Assembly: GCF_008274695.1 (NCBI RefSeq)
Contig: NZ_VTOU01000002.1
Location: 272,501 to 305,000, forward strand
Source: Sphingomonas montanisoli
GTDB lineage: Bacteria > Pseudomonadota > Alphaproteobacteria > Sphingomonadales > Sphingomonadaceae
Direction of reading: 5' to 3'
Length of the DNA: 32,500 nucleotides
Made by a program: the position numbers and the translations under genes. Positions 18,280 to 26,684 of this stretch are shown piece after piece; within the stretch, counting starts at the first letter, position 1; every line of letters starts with the position of its first letter. The notes below the pieces were generated by a model. That model saw nothing but the letters and a program-made list of their open reading frames with translations. It had not been told where the DNA came from and searched no databases.

Positions 18280-19587
18280 TTAGAAGCTCGCCCGTGCGCC
18301 GAGCGAGAGCACGATCGCGCTCGCCTTCACGCTGCCGTTGACGAGGATCGGGGTCTGCGCCGCAGTGCCCGCATAAGCGGCGGTGGTGCGGTCGATCTTG
18401 CTGGTGTCGAAGCTGGTGTACATGCCGCCCGCATCGAGGGTGATCATGTCGTTCATCTTGTACGATGCGCCCAGCGCGTAGTTCCAGCGGTTGCCGTCGG
18501 GCACGCGCGCGTCACGCTCGCCATTGCGGGTCGGGGTCTGATCCCACTGGATGCCGCCGCGCAGCGTCAGCTGCGGCGACATGTCATAGTCCCAGCCGCC
18601 CGCGAAGCTCCAGGTGTTGCGATAGTTTTCGGGGATCGCGGTGTTGAGCGGCGCGCCCAGACGGATCGCGTCGAACTTCGACCAGCCGACGCGGGTGGTG
18701 GTGCCGTTCAGCGTCCACTTGTCGGTGACGTGCAGGCGCATCGATCCGACGAGTTGCCACGGCGTGCGGAACGTCGCGACCGCATTGGTCGTCAGGTTGC
18801 TGGCGGCCAGCGGGCCGACGAGGCCGGCGATCGTCACGTCGCCCTTCAGCTTGTGCTTGATCGACGACTTGTAGCTGACGCCGAGGTCGATGAAGCTCGA
18901 CGGGCGGAACTGCATACCGGCCGACCAGCCCATGTCCCAACCCTTGCCCTTCAGGCTCTGCGAACCGTCGGGCAGCGCGGCCGAGACGTTGGGCAGCGCG
19001 TTGGTGAGGGTCGCATCCGAATGTTCAAGGTTCAGGCCGACGCCGACGCTGATTTCCGGAAGCGGCGCCCAGGCGATCGTCGGCTGGATGTCGATGGTGG
19101 TCAGCTTGGTCTTGTCGGCGGTGTAGCGCGCCCAGCTGTTGTTGTCGTAATTCGTGGCGAAGCTGTACGGCGAGGTGATCGCCAGGCCGACCGCGAACTG
19201 ATCGTTGACGCGATAGGCGACGCCACCCGAGGGAAGGACGCCCTTCTTAACCGGGTCTTCCGATACCTGGTTGCCGCCCACGGGAACGAAGGTGGCGTTG
19301 GTCGGGCGGCGGATCAGCGTGTTGACGTTGCGAACCTTGCTGTTCGGCAGGATCGCCGAGGCGCTGAGATAGGCGCTGCTCTTCGCGTTGCCGCCGATCG
19401 CAGCCGGGTTCCACCACATCGATTCGGCGCCCTGATCGGCACCTTCACCGGAGAAGGCACGGCCGACGGCCTTGGTCGACTGTTCCTGCAGATAGAAGCC
19501 AGCGGCGTTGGCGGACGCTGCACCGAGCAACGTCGCAGAAGCGGTCGCGGTCAGCAGCGCGGCGCGGCGGAAAGTGTTCGTCGTCAT
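18280..19587 (-). CDS. fadL: FadL/OmpP1-family outer-membrane transporter
   Basis: 435 residues. The signal peptide ends at ANA (residue 28), and the mature N-terminus AGFYLQEQSTKAVGRAFSG resembles the plug-forming N-terminus of FadL. MWWNPAAI carries the NPA motif of the hatch. The remainder is alternating beta-strand sequence ending in LSLGARASF with a C-terminal Phe. FadL-family barrels carry long-chain fatty acids and other hydrophobic compounds across the outer membrane by lateral diffusion. A GAGGGAAG ribosome-binding site precedes the ATG. Its position ahead of fadD and opposite the beta-oxidation genes supports fatty acid uptake, although hydrocarbons are possible. Confidence 0.94.
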   Translation of the reverse strand: MTTNTFRRAALLTATASATLLGAASANAAGFYLQEQSTKAVGRAFSGEGADQGAESMWWNPAAIGGNAKSSAYLSASAILPNSKVRNVNTLIRRPTNATFVPVGGNQVSEDPVKKGVLPSGGVAYRVNDQFAVGLAITSPYSFATNYDNNSWARYTADKTKLTTIDIQPTIAWAPLPEISVGVGLNLEHSDATLTNALPNVSAALPDGSQSLKGKGWDMGWSAGMQFRPSSFIDLGVSYKSSIKHKLKGDVTIAGLVGPLAASNLTTNAVATFRTPWQLVGSMRLHVTDKWTLNGTTTRVGWSKFDAIRLGAPLNTAIPENYRNTWSFAGGWDYDMSPQLTLRGGIQWDQTPTRNGERDARVPDGNRWNYALGASYKMNDMITLDAGGMYTSFDTSKIDRTTAAYAGTAAQTPILVNGSVKASAIVLSLGARASF

Positions 19588-19600
19588 AGTCTTCCCTCTT

Positions 19601-19623
19601 CTAAAATTGCCTGAACCTCAGGC
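19601..19623 (-). terminator. Short hairpin with T-run between DUF2147 and fadL
   Basis: On the minus strand GCCTGA (19623-19618) pairs with TCAGGC (19614-19609) across a three-base loop and is followed by AATTTTAG. The six-pair stem is weak, so it may attenuate read-through from the DUF2147 gene into fadL without stopping it fully. Confidence 0.4.
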
Positions 19624-19630
19624 GGCCGCC

Positions 19631-20035
19631 TCAGCGGACCCGGTGCCAGGTCTGGTTCTTGCAGAGCGGCACGAAGATGCAGCCGCGAAGCTTGAGCGTG
19701 TTCGCGTCGGTCATCGTGATCTTCGCGTCATAGGTCTTGCCGTCTTCGGCATTGTAGATGGTGCCGCCGGTCCAGGCATCGCTTTCCCACTTGAAGCCGC
19801 TGAGCATCTGGATGCCCTTCAGGGTGCGGCCGCGCTGGGCGACGTCCTTGTTGTTGGCGTCCTTCAGGGCGGGGTTGGCGGTGATGCCGTCCGATCCGAC
19901 GAGCTTGCCGCACAGCGACTGCCCGCAGCGCGCGATCTCGACGATGCCGTTGCGGGTTTCGGTCTTCCAGCGGCCAACCGCGGTATCGGGGGTGAGGCCC
20001 GCCGCAGCGGCAAGGGCCAACAGGGTGATCGACAT
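19631..20035 (-). CDS. Small exported DUF2147 protein
   Basis: 134 residues from an ATG preceded by AGGAG with nine-base spacing. A short hydrophobic leader (MSITLLALAAAAG) precedes a DUF2147 domain: GRWKTETRNGIVEIARCGQSLCGKLVG at the start and GTIYNAEDGKTYDAKITMTDANTLKLRGCIFVPLCKNQTWHRV at the end. Four cysteines (two per half) could form disulphides in the periplasm. The domain is a lipocalin-like barrel of unknown function and is often encoded near lipid-related or envelope genes. It is the first gene of the leftward DUF2147-fadL-fadD-merR set, so a role in handling hydrophobic substrates is a reasonable but untested guess. Confidence 0.88.
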   Translation of the reverse strand: MSITLLALAAAAGLTPDTAVGRWKTETRNGIVEIARCGQSLCGKLVGSDGITANPALKDANNKDVAQRGRTLKGIQMLSGFKWESDAWTGGTIYNAEDGKTYDAKITMTDANTLKLRGCIFVPLCKNQTWHRVR

Positions 20036-20113
20036 CTATCACTTCTCCTGCATTCCGCCCGATGCTGCGATCGGGTCGGTTGTTTGCTGCAGGTTAAATT
20101 GCACAAAAAAAGG

Positions 20114-20191
20114 TTGACGTATAGGGCAATCTTCATACCTTAACGGAAAATCTTTTGGGTGTGTCCGCGCCCCTGGTCTTTTGGGCACACC
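20114..20191 (+). promoter_or_regulatory. Divergent control region of the fatty-acid module
   Basis: Between the DUF2147 and thiolase starts (20036-20210). A rightward -35-like TTGACG (20114-20119) has a poor -10 17 bases later. Downstream, GGTGTGTCC (20158-20166) and GGGCACACC (20183-20191) form an inverted repeat with one mismatch, and TCTTTTGGG occurs twice (20151-20159 and 20177-20185). These are good candidates for operator sites of the nearby MerR regulator or another fatty-acid regulator. Confidence 0.4.
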
Positions 20192-20210
20192 GGCATGGAG
20201 AGCCGATACG

Positions 20211-21347
20211 ATGCAAAACGCCGTCATCGCGGGCTATGCCCGCTCGCCCTTCCACCTGGCGAACAAGGGCGCGCTTGCCCGTGTTCGACCCGACGACCTT
20301 GCCGCACAGGTGATTCGCGGCTTGATCGATCGGACCAAGGTGAAGCCCGAGGATATCGAGGACATCATCGTGGGCTGCGCCTTTCCCGAGGCCGAACAGG
20401 GCTTCAACGTCGCAAGGCTGATTGGGTTGCTTGCCGATTTGCCGATCGGCGTGGCGGGCATGACGGTGAACCGTTTCTGCGGTTCGTCGATGAGTTCGAT
20501 CCAGATTGCGGCGGGCCAGATCGCGATCGGCGCGGGCGAGGTGTTCATCTGTGCCGGCGTGGAGAGCATGAGCCGCGTGCCGATGATGGGCTTCAACCCG
20601 CTGCCCAACCCCGAACTCGCGAAGAAATCGCCCGGCGCCTATATGGGCATGGGCGAGACGGCCGAGAATGTCGCCGAGCAGTTCCAGGTCAGCCGCCAGG
20701 CGCAGGAAGCCTTCGCGGTCGAGAGCCAGAAGAAGGCGGCTGCGGCGCAGGAGGCCGGCAAGCTGAAGGACGAGATCGTCCCGATCCAGACCAAGGCGGG
20801 CGTTGTCGACACCGACGGTACGATCCGCCCCGGCACGACCGCCGAGGCGCTGGCGGGGCTCAAGCCGGCCTTCGATGCGAACGGCACGGTCACCGCCGGC
20901 ACCTCCTCTCCGCTCACCGATGGTGCGGCGGCGGTGCTGGTGACGAGCGAAGACTATGCCAAGGCGAACGGTCTCGAAATCCTCGCGCGGATCAAGTCGG
21001 TCGCGGTGGCGGGCTGCGAGCCGACGATCATGGGCATGGGCCCGGTCTCCTCGACCCGCAAGGCGCTGGCGCGGGCCGGCCTGTCGGTGTCGGACCTCGA
21101 CGTTGTCGAGATCAACGAAGCCTTCGCCAGCCAGGCGATCGCCTGCGGCAACGAACTCGGCCTCAAGCCCGAGACCGTCAATCTCGACGGCGGCGGCATC
21201 GCGATCGGCCATCCGCTGGGCGCGACGGGCGCGCGCATCGTCGGCAAGGCGGCGGCGCTGCTCAAGCGTGAGGGCGGCAAATATGCGCTCGCCACCCAGT
21301 GCATCGGCGGCGGGCAGGGCATCGCCACCGTACTCGAGGCGATCTGA
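20211..21347 (+). CDS. fadA: Acetyl-CoA C-acyltransferase (beta-oxidation thiolase)
   Basis: 378 residues. The ATG at 20211 has GGAG about ten bases upstream, and the protein begins MQNAVIAGYARSPF as thiolases do. The acylated cysteine is Cys90 in NRFCGSSMSSIQ. The C-terminal motifs are NEAFASQ, GGGIAIGHPLGATGARI with the catalytic His, and CIGGGQGIATVLEAI with the second Cys. It cleaves 3-ketoacyl-CoA to acetyl-CoA and a shortened acyl-CoA. It is the first gene of the rightward operon, two bases before the multifunctional hydratase/dehydrogenase gene, so the two subunits of the trifunctional system are made together. A biosynthetic thiolase is less likely in this context. Confidence 0.95.
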   Translation: MQNAVIAGYARSPFHLANKGALARVRPDDLAAQVIRGLIDRTKVKPEDIEDIIVGCAFPEAEQGFNVARLIGLLADLPIGVAGMTVNRFCGSSMSSIQIAAGQIAIGAGEVFICAGVESMSRVPMMGFNPLPNPELAKKSPGAYMGMGETAENVAEQFQVSRQAQEAFAVESQKKAAAAQEAGKLKDEIVPIQTKAGVVDTDGTIRPGTTAEALAGLKPAFDANGTVTAGTSSPLTDGAAAVLVTSEDYAKANGLEILARIKSVAVAGCEPTIMGMGPVSSTRKALARAGLSVSDLDVVEINEAFASQAIACGNELGLKPETVNLDGGGIAIGHPLGATGARIVGKAAALLKREGGKYALATQCIGGGQGIATVLEAI

Positions 21348-21349
21348 AC

Positions 21350-23659
21350 ATGAGCGCGGACATCAAGAAAGTCTGCGTCATCGGCGCGGGCACGATGGGC
21401 GCGGGCATCGCCGCGCAGGTCGCCAATGCCGGCGTGCCGGTGCTGCTGCTCGACATCGTCCCGAAGGACGGTGCGAATCGCAATGCGATCGCCGAAGGCG
21501 CGGTCGCCAAGATGCTCAAGACCGATCCCGCCCCCTTCATGTCGAAGGGCGCGACGAAGCTGGTCGAGACCGGCAATATCGACGACGATCTCGCCAAGGT
21601 CGCCGAGTGCGACTGGATCGTCGAGGCGGTGATCGAGCGGCTCGACATCAAGCAAGCGCTCTATGCGAAGCTGGAGACGCTCAAGAAGCCGGGTGCGGCG
21701 GTGTCGTCGAACACGTCGACCATTCCGCTCGAAAAGCTGGTCGAGGGGCGCGGCGATGCCTTCGCGGCGGACTTCCTGATCACGCACTTCTTCAATCCGC
21801 CGCGTTACATGCGGCTGCTCGAACTGGTGACGGGGCCGAAGACCGATGCTGCGGTGGCGGACAAGGTCGCCGCCTTCATCGATCGTTCGCTGGGCAAGTC
21901 GGTGGTGCGTGCAAAGGATTCGCCGGGCTTCATCGCCAACCGCATCGGCACCTACTGGCTTCAGGTCGCGGTCAACGCCGCGATCGATCTGGGGCTGACG
22001 GTCGAGCAGGCCGACGCGATCGGCGGACGTCCGATGGGCGTGCCGAAGACGGGTGTGTTCGGGCTGATCGATCTGGTCGGCATCGATCTGATGCCGCTGC
22101 TCCAGAAGTCGCTCGGCGCGACGCTCAAGCCCGAAGACCCGTTCCACGCGACCGTCCGGCCGATGCCGCTGGTCGACAAGATGATCGCCGATGGCTTTAC
22201 CGGCCGCAAGGGCAAGGGCGGTTTCTACCGGATCAACCGCGAGGCGGGTAAGCGTAAGGAATCGATCGACCTGATCACGGGCGACTATCGCGCGTCGGTT
22301 TCGATCCAGCCGCCGAAGGACAAGCTGCCCGCGTTGATCGCGCGCAAGGACAAGACCGGCGAGTTCGCGTGGGGCCTGCTCGGCGCGGTGCTGCCTTACG
22401 CCGCGAACCTCGTCGGCGAGGCGGCCGACGATATCGTCGCGATCGATGAGGCGATGAAGCTCGGCTACAACTGGAAGTTCGGCCCGTTCGAGCTGATCGA
22501 CCAGATCGGCGCGGCGAACCTCGCCAAGCGGCTCGCCGATGAAGGCAAGCCGGTTCCGGCGATCCTGACGACCGCGGCCGACCGCAGCTTCTACCGCATC
22601 GAAGGCGGCAAGCGGCAGTTCCTCGGCGCCGATGGCTACTATCACGACATCGTTCGTCCCGAAGGCGTGCTGCTGCTCGAGGATATCAAGCGCACGTCGA
22701 AGCCGCTGCTCAAGAATGCCTCTGCGGCAGTCTGGGATATCGGCGACGGCGTCGCCTGCTTCGAGTTCACGTCGAAGATGAACGCGCTCGACGGCGAGAC
22801 GCTCAAGCTGATCGGCAAGGCGGTCGAGCTGGTTTCGACCAGGATGAAGGCGCTCGTCGTTTACAACGACGGCGGCAATTTCTCGGCCGGCGCGAATCTC
22901 GGCCTCGCTATCTTCGCGGTGAACATCGCGGCGTGGGGCGAGATCGAGAAACTCGTCGCGGGTGGTCAGTTCGCGTACAAGGCGCTGAAATATGCGCCGT
23001 TCCCGGTGGTGTCGGCCCCGGCCGGCCTCGCGCTCGGCGGCGGTTGCGAGATCCTGCTCCATTCGGACGCGATTCAGGCGCATGCCGAAAGCTATATCGG
23101 CCTCGTCGAATGCGGCGTCGGCCTCGTCCCCGGCTGGGGCGGGTGCGGCGAGATGATCGACCGCTGGGCGAAGTCGGGCGCGCTCCCCAAGGGGCCGATG
23201 CCGGCGGTGGCCAAGGTGTTCGAGACGGTGTCGACCGCGACCGTCAGCAAGTCGGCGGCCGAGGCGAAGGAGCTGATGTTCCTGCGCAAGGGCGACGGCA
23301 TCACGATGAACCGCGATCGCCTGCTGGCGGACGCAAAGGCCAAGGCGTTGTCGCTGGTCGACGGTTATGCTGCACCCACGCCGCCCGAGTTCAGGCTGCC
23401 GGGCGTCGGCGGCCGGACCGCGCTCAACCTGGCGGTGCACGGCTTCCACAAGACGGGCATGGCGACCGACTATGATGTCGTCGTGTCGGACACACTGGCC
23501 GAGATACTGACGGGCGGCGAGGCCGATCTGGTCGACGTGGTGAGCGAGCAGCAATTGTTGGAACTCGAGCGCAAGGCTTTCCTCGCCCGTGTCCGCGATC
23601 CGCGCACGCAGGCGCGAGTGGAGACGATGCTGGAAACCGGCAAGCCGCTCAGGAATTGA
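21350..23659 (+). CDS. fadN: 3-Hydroxyacyl-CoA dehydrogenase / enoyl-CoA hydratase fusion (FadN-type)
   Basis: 769 residues. The N-terminal half is the NAD-binding 3-hydroxyacyl-CoA dehydrogenase: VCVIGAGTMGAGIAAQ (8-23), SSNTSTIPLEKL, the catalytic-His segment FLITHFFNPPRYMRLLELV, and SPGFIANRIG. A second helical dehydrogenase domain includes GRKGKGGFY. The C-terminal part, from about residue 460, is a crotonase domain with oxyanion-hole loop NDGGNFSAGANLG (about 505-517), LALGGGCEILLHSDAIQA and GLVECGVGLVPGWGG. This order is the reverse of E. coli FadB/FadJ (hydratase first) and matches Bacillus FadN. It performs the hydration and second oxidation steps of beta-oxidation. ATG follows the thiolase stop after two bases. 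Confidence 0.93.
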   Translation: MSADIKKVCVIGAGTMGAGIAAQVANAGVPVLLLDIVPKDGANRNAIAEGAVAKMLKTDPAPFMSKGATKLVETGNIDDDLAKVAECDWIVEAVIERLDIKQALYAKLETLKKPGAAVSSNTSTIPLEKLVEGRGDAFAADFLITHFFNPPRYMRLLELVTGPKTDAAVADKVAAFIDRSLGKSVVRAKDSPGFIANRIGTYWLQVAVNAAIDLGLTVEQADAIGGRPMGVPKTGVFGLIDLVGIDLMPLLQKSLGATLKPEDPFHATVRPMPLVDKMIADGFTGRKGKGGFYRINREAGKRKESIDLITGDYRASVSIQPPKDKLPALIARKDKTGEFAWGLLGAVLPYAANLVGEAADDIVAIDEAMKLGYNWKFGPFELIDQIGAANLAKRLADEGKPVPAILTTAADRSFYRIEGGKRQFLGADGYYHDIVRPEGVLLLEDIKRTSKPLLKNASAAVWDIGDGVACFEFTSKMNALDGETLKLIGKAVELVSTRMKALVVYNDGGNFSAGANLGLAIFAVNIAAWGEIEKLVAGGQFAYKALKYAPFPVVSAPAGLALGGGCEILLHSDAIQAHAESYIGLVECGVGLVPGWGGCGEMIDRWAKSGALPKGPMPAVAKVFETVSTATVSKSAAEAKELMFLRKGDGITMNRDRLLADAKAKALSLVDGYAAPTPPEFRLPGVGGRTALNLAVHGFHKTGMATDYDVVVSDTLAEILTGGEADLVDVVSEQQLLELERKAFLARVRDPRTQARVETMLETGKPLRN

Positions 23660-23667
23660 TGTTTAGG

Positions 23668-23794
23668 CTCCTCCCGGAACGGGGAGGGGGACCATGCGCA
23701 AGCATGGTGGAGGGGGAAAGAGGCTGGGCGCTGCGCCCGTGACCAGCCCCCTCCACCGCTCTTCGAGCGGTCCCCCTCCCCGTGCCGGGGAGGA
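23668..23794. repeat. Copy C of the palindromic repeat, inside the fad operon
   Basis: Starts CTCCTCCCGG and ends CCGGGGAGGAT, with GGAGGGGG/CCCCCTCC arms and hairpins GACCATGCGCAAGCATGGT and CCGCTCTTCGAGCGG. It fills the gap between fadN and fadE and ends 19 bases before the fadE start codon, leaving the AAGGAGG ribosome-binding site intact. Confidence 0.85.
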
Positions 23795-23812
23795 TCTTCG
23801 AAGGAGGATATA

Positions 23813-25621
23813 ATGCAGGTCTATCAGGCGCCGCTGCGCGATATGCGTTTCGTGCTGCACGAGCTTTTTGCGCAACATGACGGCTTCGGCGCGATCGCCG
23901 CGCACGAGGAATTCACGCCCGACCTGCTCGATGCGGTGCTCGAGGAAGCGGCGAAGATGGCGCATGAGGTGCTGCTGCCCCTCAACGCGCCGGGCGATGA
24001 GGAAGGCTGTCATCACGAAAATGGCGTCGTCCGCACGCCGGCCGGTTTCAAGGACGCCTACAAGCAGTTTTGCGAAGCGGGCTGGGCATCGCTCGCCAAT
24101 GACGCCGAATGGGGTGGGCAGGGCCTGCCCGAGACGATCAACAAGCTCGTCGAGGAGATGATCTGCGGCGCGAACGTCTCGTTCAGCCTCTATCCGGGCC
24201 TCACCCACGGCGCGACCACTGCGATCGAGAGCCATGCGTCGGATGATCTCAAGCAGCGTTATCTGCCGAAGATGACCTCGGGCGAATGGTCGGGCACGAT
24301 GTGCCTTACCGAATCGCATTGCGGCACCGATCTGGGCCTGCTGCGCACGAAGGCGGTCCCGCAGGACGACGGCAGCTACAAGATCACCGGCAACAAGATC
24401 TTCATTTCGGCCGGCGAGCATGATCTGGCGGGCAATATCGTCCACCTCGTCCTCGCCCGCATCCAGGGCGCGCCCGAAGGGGTGAAGGGCATCAGCCTGT
24501 TCATCGTGCCCAAATATCTTCCCAAGGACGATGGATCGGTCGGCCCGTCGAACGGCGTCCTGTGCACCGGCATCGAGCACAAGATGGGCCTCAAGGCGTC
24601 GGCGACCTGCCAGATGAGCTTCGAGGATTCGGTCGGCTGGGTCGTGGGTGAACCGAACAAGGGCCTCGCCGCGATGTTCACGATGATGAACACCGAGCGT
24701 GTCTCGGTCGGCATCCAGGGGCTCGGCATCGGCGAGGCGTCGTACCAGGGCGCGGTTGCCTATGCGAAGGACCGCATCCAGGGCCGGGCGCTGTCGGGCG
24801 TGAAGCGCCCCGATCTCGCCGCCGATCCGATCATCGTCCACCCCGATGTGCGCCGCATGCTGATGACGCAGCGCGCCTATCTCGAAGGGTGCCGCGCGGT
24901 CGGCCAGTGGGTGTCGCGCGCGCTCGATGTCGTGCGCCACGGCACCGATCCGGTCGCCAAGCAGCGCGCCGACGATTTCGTCCAGCTCATGACCCCGGTC
25001 GTGAAGGCGCTGTTCACCGATCTGGGCCACGAGGCCGCGCATCTGGGTGTGCAGACCTATGGCGGTCACGGCTACATCCGTGAGCATGGCATGGAGCAAT
25101 ATGCCCGCGATGCCCGGATCGCGATGATCTACGAAGGCACGAACGGCATTCAGGGGCTCGACCTCGTCGGCCGCAAGCTCGGTGCACACGCCGGACGCTA
25201 TTTGAAGAGCTTTTTCCACCCCGTGTCCGACTTCATCGAGGCGAACAAGGACGCCAAGGAAGACAAGAACAATCCGTGGGGCAAGCTGGTCGCCGGTCTC
25301 GAACAGGCGTTCGGCGCCTTGCAGCTCTCGACCGCGACGATCGCGCAGAAGGGCATGGCCGATCCGGAAGAAGCGGCTGCCGCCGGCACCGATTATCTGC
25401 GTCTGCTCGGCCTCGTCGCGATGGCCTATATGTTCGCGCGCTCGGCCGAAATCGCCGGCGCCAAGATGATGGCGGGCGAGGATCCCGACGGCTTCTACAA
25501 GAACAAGCTGACCACGGTGCGCTTCTTCTACGAACGCATTCTGCCGCAGGCGGCCGGGCTGCTGATGGCGATCAAGGCCGGCAAGGCCTCGATGATGGAC
25601 ATGGCCGAAGACGCGTTTTGA
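23813..25621 (+). CDS. fadE: Acyl-CoA dehydrogenase, long form (about 600 residues)
   Basis: 602 residues with an ideal AAGGAGG six bases before the ATG. Domains in order: a short extra N-terminal region, the acyl-CoA dehydrogenase N-terminal helical domain, the middle domain (GTMCLTESHCGTDLGLLRTKA, YKITGNKIFISAGEHD), the C-terminal helical domain, and an extra C-terminal helical domain from about residue 465 (FIEANKD...FFYERILPQAAGLLMAI). The catalytic base is Glu441 in MIYEGTNGIQGLDLVGRKL. The length and the extra domain place it with the DmdC / long-form acyl-CoA dehydrogenase group, not with short mitochondrial-type enzymes. It catalyses the first oxidation of beta-oxidation. Next to fadA and fadN it completes a fadA-fadN-fadE set like Bacillus fadNAE. 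Confidence 0.94.
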   Translation: MQVYQAPLRDMRFVLHELFAQHDGFGAIAAHEEFTPDLLDAVLEEAAKMAHEVLLPLNAPGDEEGCHHENGVVRTPAGFKDAYKQFCEAGWASLANDAEWGGQGLPETINKLVEEMICGANVSFSLYPGLTHGATTAIESHASDDLKQRYLPKMTSGEWSGTMCLTESHCGTDLGLLRTKAVPQDDGSYKITGNKIFISAGEHDLAGNIVHLVLARIQGAPEGVKGISLFIVPKYLPKDDGSVGPSNGVLCTGIEHKMGLKASATCQMSFEDSVGWVVGEPNKGLAAMFTMMNTERVSVGIQGLGIGEASYQGAVAYAKDRIQGRALSGVKRPDLAADPIIVHPDVRRMLMTQRAYLEGCRAVGQWVSRALDVVRHGTDPVAKQRADDFVQLMTPVVKALFTDLGHEAAHLGVQTYGGHGYIREHGMEQYARDARIAMIYEGTNGIQGLDLVGRKLGAHAGRYLKSFFHPVSDFIEANKDAKEDKNNPWGKLVAGLEQAFGALQLSTATIAQKGMADPEEAAAAGTDYLRLLGLVAMAYMFARSAEIAGAKMMAGEDPDGFYKNKLTTVRFFYERILPQAAGLLMAIKAGKASMMDMAEDAF

Positions 25622-25630
25622 TGCCGCTTA

Positions 25631-25760
25631 ATCCTCTCCCGCCAGGGGGAGGTGTCAGCGTAAGCTGACGGAGGGGGAGGGCAGAGGCCCAACTCGTTTG
25701 AGTCGTATCCTCCCCCTCCGTCGCCTTTGGCGCCACCTCCCCCTGGCGGGGGAGGATTAA
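25631..25760. repeat. Copy D of the palindromic repeat between convergent genes
   Basis: Starts ATCCTCTCCCGCCAGGGGGAGG and ends with its near-complement CCTCCCCCTGGCGGGGGAGGAT, with inner hairpins GTCAGCGTAAGCTGAC and GTCGCCTTTGGCGCC and a GGAGGGGGAGG/CCTCCCCCTCC arm pair. It occupies nearly the whole gap between the fadE stop and the hydrolase stop, and as a long hairpin could serve both genes as a transcription end or mRNA stabiliser. Confidence 0.85.
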
Positions 25761-25764
25761 GGGA

Positions 25765-26643
25765 TCAGAGAAACGCCGTCAGCTCCGCCATGAACGCATC
25801 GAACTGGTCATGGTGGAGCCAGTGGCCCGCGTCGTCGAACAGTTTGACCTGCGCATGTTTGAAATGCGCCGCGCGGCCGTCGGTCTCGGGGTTCGATGCC
25901 CAGCTGTTGCGGCCGTAGCATAGCAAAGTCGGGCAGCTGATATTGCCCCACAACGTCTGCTGGTCCGCCGTCGTCAGGTCCGCGGGCGTGTGCGAGCGGA
26001 CATAATTGTCGAACTTCCAGCTATAGGTGCCATCCTCGTTGCGGCTGACGCCGTGCATCGTCAGGTGGCGTGCCTGCTCGTCGGTCAGATAGGCGTTCTC
26101 GGTCTTCATCCGCTGGAGCGCGGCGTCGACCGTGGGGTAGCGGCGGGGCTCGCGCATCGCCAAACCGCGGCGCTCCTCGATCCAGTCGACCCATTTGTCG
26201 ATCGGCGACCGCGCCTCATATTTGGCGCGGCTTTCGGGCGAGAGGCCGAGCCCCTCGATCGCGACGAGCTTGCGCACCGTATCGGGATAGAGGCTGGCAT
26301 AACGCAGCGAGATCGCGCCGCCCAGCGAATGGCCGACGATCGTGACGTTGGCGTCGCCCTGCTGGTGGATCAGCTGGGCGAGGTCATAGACATAATAGCC
26401 CATGTCGTAGGCGCCGTCGGGCGACCAGTTGCTGTCGCCATGCCCGCGCAGATCGGGGGCGATGACGTGCCAGTCGTTGCGCAGCTCGCGCGCTACCCAG
26501 TCCCAGCTCCGCGCATGATCGCGCCCGCCGTGGACGAGAACCAGGGTGGGGGCCGATGCATTGCCCCAGTCGACATAGTTGAGCCGCAAACGCTGCGAGA
26601 TAAAACTGCGCGAAACCGGGCCGAGATCGTCTGTCTGTGCCAT
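25765..26643 (-). CDS. Alpha/beta-hydrolase
   Basis: 292 residues with AAGG before the ATG. Typical alpha/beta-hydrolase features: LVLVHGGRDHARSWDWV (35-50) with the HGG oxyanion-hole motif, APDLRGHGDS (62-71), the nucleophile elbow GHSLGG (104-109, Ser106) and a C-terminal catalytic His in DDAGHWLHHD (His274). A cap region (residues about 135-210) lies between. These motifs occur in esterases, epoxide hydrolases, haloalkane dehalogenases and C-C bond hydrolases. The serine nucleophile points to an ester or C-C hydrolase. The substrate cannot be told. It lies 41 bases behind the DUF1345 gene on the same strand, so they may be co-transcribed. Confidence 0.92.
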   Translation of the reverse strand: MAQTDDLGPVSRSFISQRLRLNYVDWGNASAPTLVLVHGGRDHARSWDWVARELRNDWHVIAPDLRGHGDSNWSPDGAYDMGYYVYDLAQLIHQQGDANVTIVGHSLGGAISLRYASLYPDTVRKLVAIEGLGLSPESRAKYEARSPIDKWVDWIEERRGLAMREPRRYPTVDAALQRMKTENAYLTDEQARHLTMHGVSRNEDGTYSWKFDNYVRSHTPADLTTADQQTLWGNISCPTLLCYGRNSWASNPETDGRAAHFKHAQVKLFDDAGHWLHHDQFDAFMAELTAFL

Positions 26644-26684
26644 GTCCGTGACCTTGCCCCTTTATGGCTGGATGATCAACGTCG

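Noticed and set aside
20954-23554. 866-codon open frame on the minus strand, antisense to fadA/fadN
   Set aside because: Composition is typical of a shadow frame (Arg/Asp/His/Leu-rich), there is no recognisable domain, and the sense strand encodes clear thiolase and FadN proteins.
23663-25219. 518-codon minus-strand frame antisense to fadE
   Set aside because: Its C-terminal part is the palindromic repeat translated, and the rest mirrors fadE.
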